64,000 nucleotides of DNA from Adineta vaga (Eukaryota; Rotifera). Under the pieces are notes generated by a model. That model did no database searches, was not told the DNA's origin, and was given only the letters and a program-made list of their open reading frames with translations. Positions within the stretch are counted from its first letter, which is position 1. The number at the start of each line of letters is the position of its first letter. The position numbers and the translations under genes were made by a program. Shown piece by piece: positions 60,017-64,000 of this stretch. The stretch spans positions 4,650,001 through 4,714,000 of the forward strand of contig CP075497.1 in assembly GCA_021613535.1 (NCBI GenBank), written 5' to 3'.

Positions 60017-62184
60017 TTAATCAACTTCTTCGATTGTTGGTCCTTTGGCGCCACCAGCTTTAGCTCCACCTTGGTTTGGCATACCACCAGCACCTGCAGC
60101 TCCAGCATCACCTCCTAGAATACAAATTATAGTAAGATTTCCTGAAATTTTATTCAATTTAAAATAACTTACCATAAAGTTTAGACATGACTGGTGAGCA
60201 GATTTTTTCAATTTCTTTAAGTTTATGATCGAATTCTTCTTTTTCGGCTAATTGATTAGTTTCCATCCATTTAAGTGCTGATTCAAGGGTCTCGTTGATT
60301 TTAGCTTTATCTTCAGCTGAAATTTTGGCGGCGATCTTGTCATCATTGATGCTTGTTTTCATGTTGAAGCAGTATGATTCAAGTGAATTCTTAGCTGAAA
60401 TACGTTCACGTTGAGCATCATCTTCTTTCTTGTATTTTTCGGCATCAGAAACCATTCTTTCGATATCATCTTTTGATAAGCGACCTTTGTCATTGGTGAT
60501 TGTGATTTTATTTTCACGACCAGTTGATTTATCAACAGCCGAGACGTTCAAAATACCGTTAGCATCAATATCGAATGTAACTTCAATTTGTGGTACACCA
60601 CGTGGAGCTGGTGGAATACCAGAAAGTTCGAAATTACCAAGTAAATGATTATCTCGTGTCATTGAACGTTCACCTTCATAAACTTTAATGTCAACACCAG
60701 GTTGATTATCTGAATATGTTGTAAATGTTTGAGTTTGTTTTGTTGGAATGGTTGTATTACGTTTGATTAAAGCTGTCATAACACCACCAGCAGTTTCAAT
60801 ACCCTAGGAAAAGTAAGAGAAATAGATAAAAACAAGTCTTTTTTCTTTTTTCGATTAACTTACCAATGAAAGTGGCGCAACATCGAGTAAAAGCACATCT
60901 TTAACTTCTTCGGATTTATCACCAGTTAAAATAGCGGCTTGAACAGCTGCACCATAAGCAACAGCTTCATCTGGATTGATGGATTTGTTCAATTCTTTTC
61001 CATTGAAGAAATCTTGAAGTAATTTTTGTACTTTTGGAATACGTGTTGAACCACCAACAAGTACAATTTCGTGAATACTTGCTTTATCCATTTTAGCATC
61101 ACGTAAAGCTTTTTCAACTGGTTCAAGTGTTGATCGGAAAAGATCAGCGCAGAGTTCTTCGAAACGAGCACGTGTAATTGTTGAATAGAAATCGATACCT
61201 TCATGAAGTGAATCGATTTCAATTGAAGCTTGTGATGATGATGACAAAGTACGCTAGAAGAAAAAGTTTCATTTGATTATTAATAAATATTAGAAATGAA
61301 TTTATTAACTTACTTTAGCACGTTCACAAGCTGTACGTAATCGACGAAGACCACGTTTGTTTTGTGATAAATCTTTGTTACTTTTACGTTTGAATTCTTG
61401 AACGAAATGTGTTACCATTCGGTTATCAAAATCTTCACCACCTAAATGTGTATCACCAGCTGTTGATTTGACTTCGAAGATACCTTCTTCAATTTTGAGT
61501 ACTGAGACATCGAAAGTACCACCACCCAAATCGAAGATGAGAATATTTCGTTCACCAGAAACTTTCTTATCTAAACCATAGGCAATAGCAGCAGCTGTTG
61601 GTTCATTAATAATACGTAAAACATTAAGGCCAGAAATAACACCGGCATCTTTTGTTGCTTGACGTTGTGAATCATTGAAATAAGCTGGAACAGTGATAAC
61701 AGCTTCAGAGATTTTTTTACCGAGATAAGCTTCAGCAATTTCTTTCATTTTTGTTAAAACCATTGATGAGATTTCTTCAGGGGTAAATGATTTGGTTTCA
61801 TTTTTATATTCAACTTGAATCTTTGGTTTAGTGGCCTCGTTAATAACTTTGAATGGCCAGTGTTTCATATCAGCTTGAACGGTGGCATCATCGAATTTAC
61901 GACCAATAAGTCGTTTAGCATCGAAGATGGTATTATTTGGATTCATAGCTACTTGATTTTTAGCAGCATCACCAATAAGACGTTCACTATCAGTGAATGC
62001 AACATAGGATGGTGTTGTTCGGTTACCTTGATCATTTGCAATAATTTCAACTTTACCATGTTGGAAGATACCAACGCACTAAAACAAATAATTATCGTTA
62101 AAATAACTTTCTTTTTTACTTATAAAACAATGTATAACTTACGGAGTACGTTGTGCCTAAATCAATACCAATAGCGCGAGCCAT
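60017..62184 (-). CDS. Cytosolic HSP70 chaperone
   Basis: Exons 62143-62184, 61314-62078, 60864-61253, 60173-60803 and 60017-60114 give 641 residues, the usual length. All signatures are present: [24 protein letters not shown] and [17 protein letters not shown] in the ATPase domain, the [20 protein letters not shown] linker region, and a GGMPNQGG-rich tail ending EEVD, the TPR co-chaperone docking motif that marks a cytosolic/nuclear form. It folds clients with J-proteins and nucleotide exchange factors. [10 protein letters not shown] has Ala where most have Thr. Upstream lie a TATA box and two heat-shock elements, implying heat or stress induction, although many inducible HSP70 genes of other animals lack introns and this one has four. 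Introns of 58-69 bases. Confidence 0.97.
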
Positions 62185-62280
62185 TTTTGTTTAAATGTAG
62201 GTAGTAGGAAACGTTGAATTAGAGAGAAGGTATAAAAATTTCGAATAACAGACAATGTAAAAGTCGCTTTGTGTATAGTC

Positions 62281-62288
62281 TTTATATA
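62281..62288 (-). promoter_or_regulatory. TATA box of HSP70
   Basis: TATATAAA on the minus strand, about 97 bases upstream of the HSP70 ATG, with heat-shock elements just beyond it. Confidence 0.7.
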
Positions 62289-62320
62289 GGGTATAGAAAT
62301 TTTCTTTCTGGTATAGTCGA

Positions 62321-62333
62321 GAACTTTCTCGAA
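62321..62333. promoter_or_regulatory. Heat-shock element, three perfect units
   Basis: GAActTTCtcGAA matches the nGAAnnTTCnnGAAn consensus for trimeric HSF exactly, 33 bases upstream of the TATA box. Confidence 0.82.
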
Positions 62334-62388
62334 GAACAGAGTAGAAGGAGAGAACGAAAAAGAAAAAAAAGGAAGAGAAGAGAATCAA

Positions 62389-62396
62389 GAATGTTC
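62389..62396. promoter_or_regulatory. Second heat-shock element
   Basis: GAAtgTTC, two perfect inverted units, about 60 bases beyond the first element. Confidence 0.65.
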
Positions 62397-62704
62397 TCCA
62401 ACATGGCCGATCAGTGAGTACAAAAAAAATAAGTTTTCTTTTGGTTTATTCCAGTGACACATCGAGTAAAAAATTTCCGTTTTTTTTCAGTCAAAATTAT
62501 TTTCATATAAGTAGAATTTTTGAGACTTTTCGAAAAATAATACATTGAAATGATAGCGAGCGGCATCTGTCCGAACTATTCTTTTCTTTTTCTTCATAGA
62601 TTATTGATTTCATTGAATAAAGCTGCATAAAAATACAAAACATCAATAAATTACAAAACAATATTTAAAAATTCTTGTCTTTTTTTCAAAATCTTTCATC
62701 CTGT

Positions 62705-63346
62705 TTAATCTTTCGGTGGATAATGACATTCAAATGGCGATAAAACACTTCGAATTGCATTATTTTGTAAACAACCATTGATAAATTCTTCTTTCGATAA
62801 AGATTGATTATGATCAAGATCTAATGTACGAAACATATCATAAGCAACACAGTCTGGTGACATTTGATTCATTCGATGAGTTATTGTAAAAAGTTTCTTT
62901 AAAATATCAATCATTTCATTTATTTCAATTGTTTGAGATTGATCTTTATCAAATAATGAAAATGTATAATGTAATTTTTCGATAGGTTCACCACTGGATG
63001 TTAATGCATAAGCAATAAGAAATTCTTTAAAATCAATTCGTTGATTTCCTAGAAACAAAATATCAAATATTGCTTTATTGAAAATTAAATACAACAAACC
63101 ATTATGATCAAATGCTTGAAAAACATTCTCAGCAATACCTTCCACATTTTTTGTTGAAGAATTTTCTAATTCTTTATAAAATTTAACGAATTGACTTTTA
63201 TTCAATTGACCATTTGGACATAGAGCAACAAATTCTCGATACCAACCTTGAATAACATGAGGTGTTAGATGTGTTTGTTTCATTATATATCGATAATCAT
63301 TCAATGATAGATCTTCTTCCATTTGATGTGGATGATGATTACCCAT
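62705..63346 (-). CDS. Neuronal calcium sensor-like EF-hand protein
   Basis: Exons 63100-63346 and 62705-63048 join in phase to 196 residues, the normal size of NCS proteins. MGNHH is a likely N-myristoylation start. The order fits NCS/recoverin-type sensors: a degenerate EF1 with the family's Cys-Pro (VALCPNGQLNKSQFVKFYKE), EF2 FDHNGNQRIDFKEF, EF3 FDKDQSQTIEINEM and EF4 LDLDHNQSLSKEEF. EF2-4 carry acidic ligands, though EF2 has Asn at loop position 5 and EF3 lacks the central Gly. Such proteins use a calcium-myristoyl switch to regulate kinases and channels. Sequence is diverged, so I would not choose among frequenin, hippocalcin or KChIP-like groups. The 51-base intron interrupts the EF2 loop. 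Confidence 0.85.
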   Translation of the reverse strand: MGNHHPHQMEEDLSLNDYRYIMKQTHLTPHVIQGWYREFVALCPNGQLNKSQFVKFYKELENSSTKNVEGIAENVFQAFDHNGLLYLIFNKAIFDILFLGNQRIDFKEFLIAYALTSSGEPIEKLHYTFSLFDKDQSQTIEINEMIDILKKLFTITHRMNQMSPDCVAYDMFRTLDLDHNQSLSKEEFINGCLQNNAIRSVLSPFECHYPPKD

Positions 63347-64000
63347 CGTTATTATTTCACGTTGAAAACTTTGTTAATTCACAACAGAATGTATTAATCG
63401 GTTATGATCTTTATTAGTTAACTTGTCGGTTGATATACTTGTCTTTTTCAAGTTTATGTCTTCTATTAAATCTCACAAATAATAGAAAACTATGAAACGC
63501 CTCGTATGACAGCAGGAGAAAGAAAGAAGGCAAACAAGAAGATTGAACGAAGAAAAACATGGATTTTATTAATAAAATCTTTCTATAGTATGTTGGAGAT
63601 GAGAGAAAAAAATCTTACCACTTATTCAGCTTAGTCTTATTTCAATAGACGTCATATTACGAACTAGCAAAAAATGATCTTTAAATGTTCTAATGAACAC
63701 ATAAATAACCTTTATCGTTTCATATTTCCCACGTAATATTGAAAGAAAATGCAGTGCAGATGATGAAAGTTTCAAACAATGACGTTAGTTCTAAATATTT
63801 GTTTTATTTTATCAAAAAAACATTTTTGAAACACATTTATCCTACCTACTCAGGAAGTTTGAGATAAGCACAAGTGTTAATCTAGCTGAGCAAAATTACT
63901 AGTTTTATTTTAGAAATATACTTATTATTGTGCTTATTGCGTGTGTCAAAGCAGAGGTGTACTTTTCTCAACGTGTGATGCTTTTACAACACGATGAAAA
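63347..64000. other. Upstream region, no gene seen
   Basis: About 0.65 kb of AT-rich sequence to the window edge, upstream of the NCS-like gene. No coding frame or RNA gene noticed. Confidence 0.5.

Overview
The window looks like nuclear DNA of a small, compact, AT-rich animal genome, most likely a rotifer and probably a bdelloid. Direct evidence for an animal is a homeobox (Hox) gene with an IYPWM hexapeptide, a neuronal-calcium-sensor-type EF-hand protein, a STEAP reductase, an SLC28 nucleoside transporter, an ORP5/8-type oxysterol-binding protein and an LDLa membrane protein. Coding regions are cut by many GT-AG introns of about 40-65 bases, intergenic sequence is AT-rich, and neighbouring genes are often only 100-300 bases apart. 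The rotifer assignment is inferred from this architecture; no species-specific marker was seen. No rRNA, tRNA, CRISPR array or intact mobile element was found.

Layout: 0.2-1.5 kb, low-complexity protein (+). 1.8-3.2 kb, eIF3H (-), divergent from 3.5-6.3 kb, an N4BP1/KHNYN-like NYN ribonuclease (+), followed closely by VPS33A (+, 6.5-8.6 kb). 8.9-10.1 kb, unknown protein (+). 11.1-12.1 kb (-) and 12.2-14.5 kb (+), two unknown proteins sharing a 116-base divergent gap; the second carries eight copies of an ILYSIVG-type repeat. 14.6-14.9 kb, two-EF-hand mini protein (-). 15.6-16.3 kb, YRDC/Sua5 (-). 16.3-20.2 kb, long non-coding stretch. 20.2-21.5 kb, LDLa membrane protein with PPxY motifs (+). 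21.6-24.7 kb, proline-rich protein (-) with tandemly duplicated exons. 27.0-28.4 kb, STEAP-like ferric reductase (+). 28.9-31.8 kb, SLC28 transporter (-) with a one-base frameshift. 32.8-34.6 kb, two small unknown genes (+, -). 35.0-36.2 kb, agmatinase (+). 36.4-37.9 kb, chitin-deacetylase-like protein lacking its catalytic residues (+). 38.2-43.2 kb, ORP8-like gene (-) with a complete trypsin-like gene nested in one intron. 44.8-46.9 kb, bystin (-), preceded by a COMM-domain gene (-, 47.0-47.3 kb). 47.3-51.0 kb, long non-coding stretch. 51.0-53.6 kb, golgin-like coiled coil (+) whose 3' end overlaps the 3' end of a Hox5/Scr-like gene (-, 53.5-55.3 kb). 56.6-58.6 kb, unknown protein (-). 60.0-62.2 kb, cytosolic HSP70 (-) with heat-shock elements. 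62.7-63.3 kb, NCS-like EF-hand protein (-).

The genes are mostly unrelated housekeeping and developmental functions (ribosome biogenesis, translation initiation, tRNA modification, endolysosomal fusion, lipid transfer, chaperoning). Two same-strand pairs, NYN nuclease/VPS33A and COMM protein/bystin, have little space between them and a strong 3' splice site just before the downstream ATG. That arrangement fits spliced-leader trans-splicing of short operons, which is established for bdelloid rotifers. The most unusual items are the nested protease, the 17-base microexon encoding the homeodomain recognition-helix core, the duplicated exons and the two repeat proteins, two single-base frameshifts, and the catalytically dead deacetylase. 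All exon boundaries were read by hand from GT-AG signals and reading-phase continuity.
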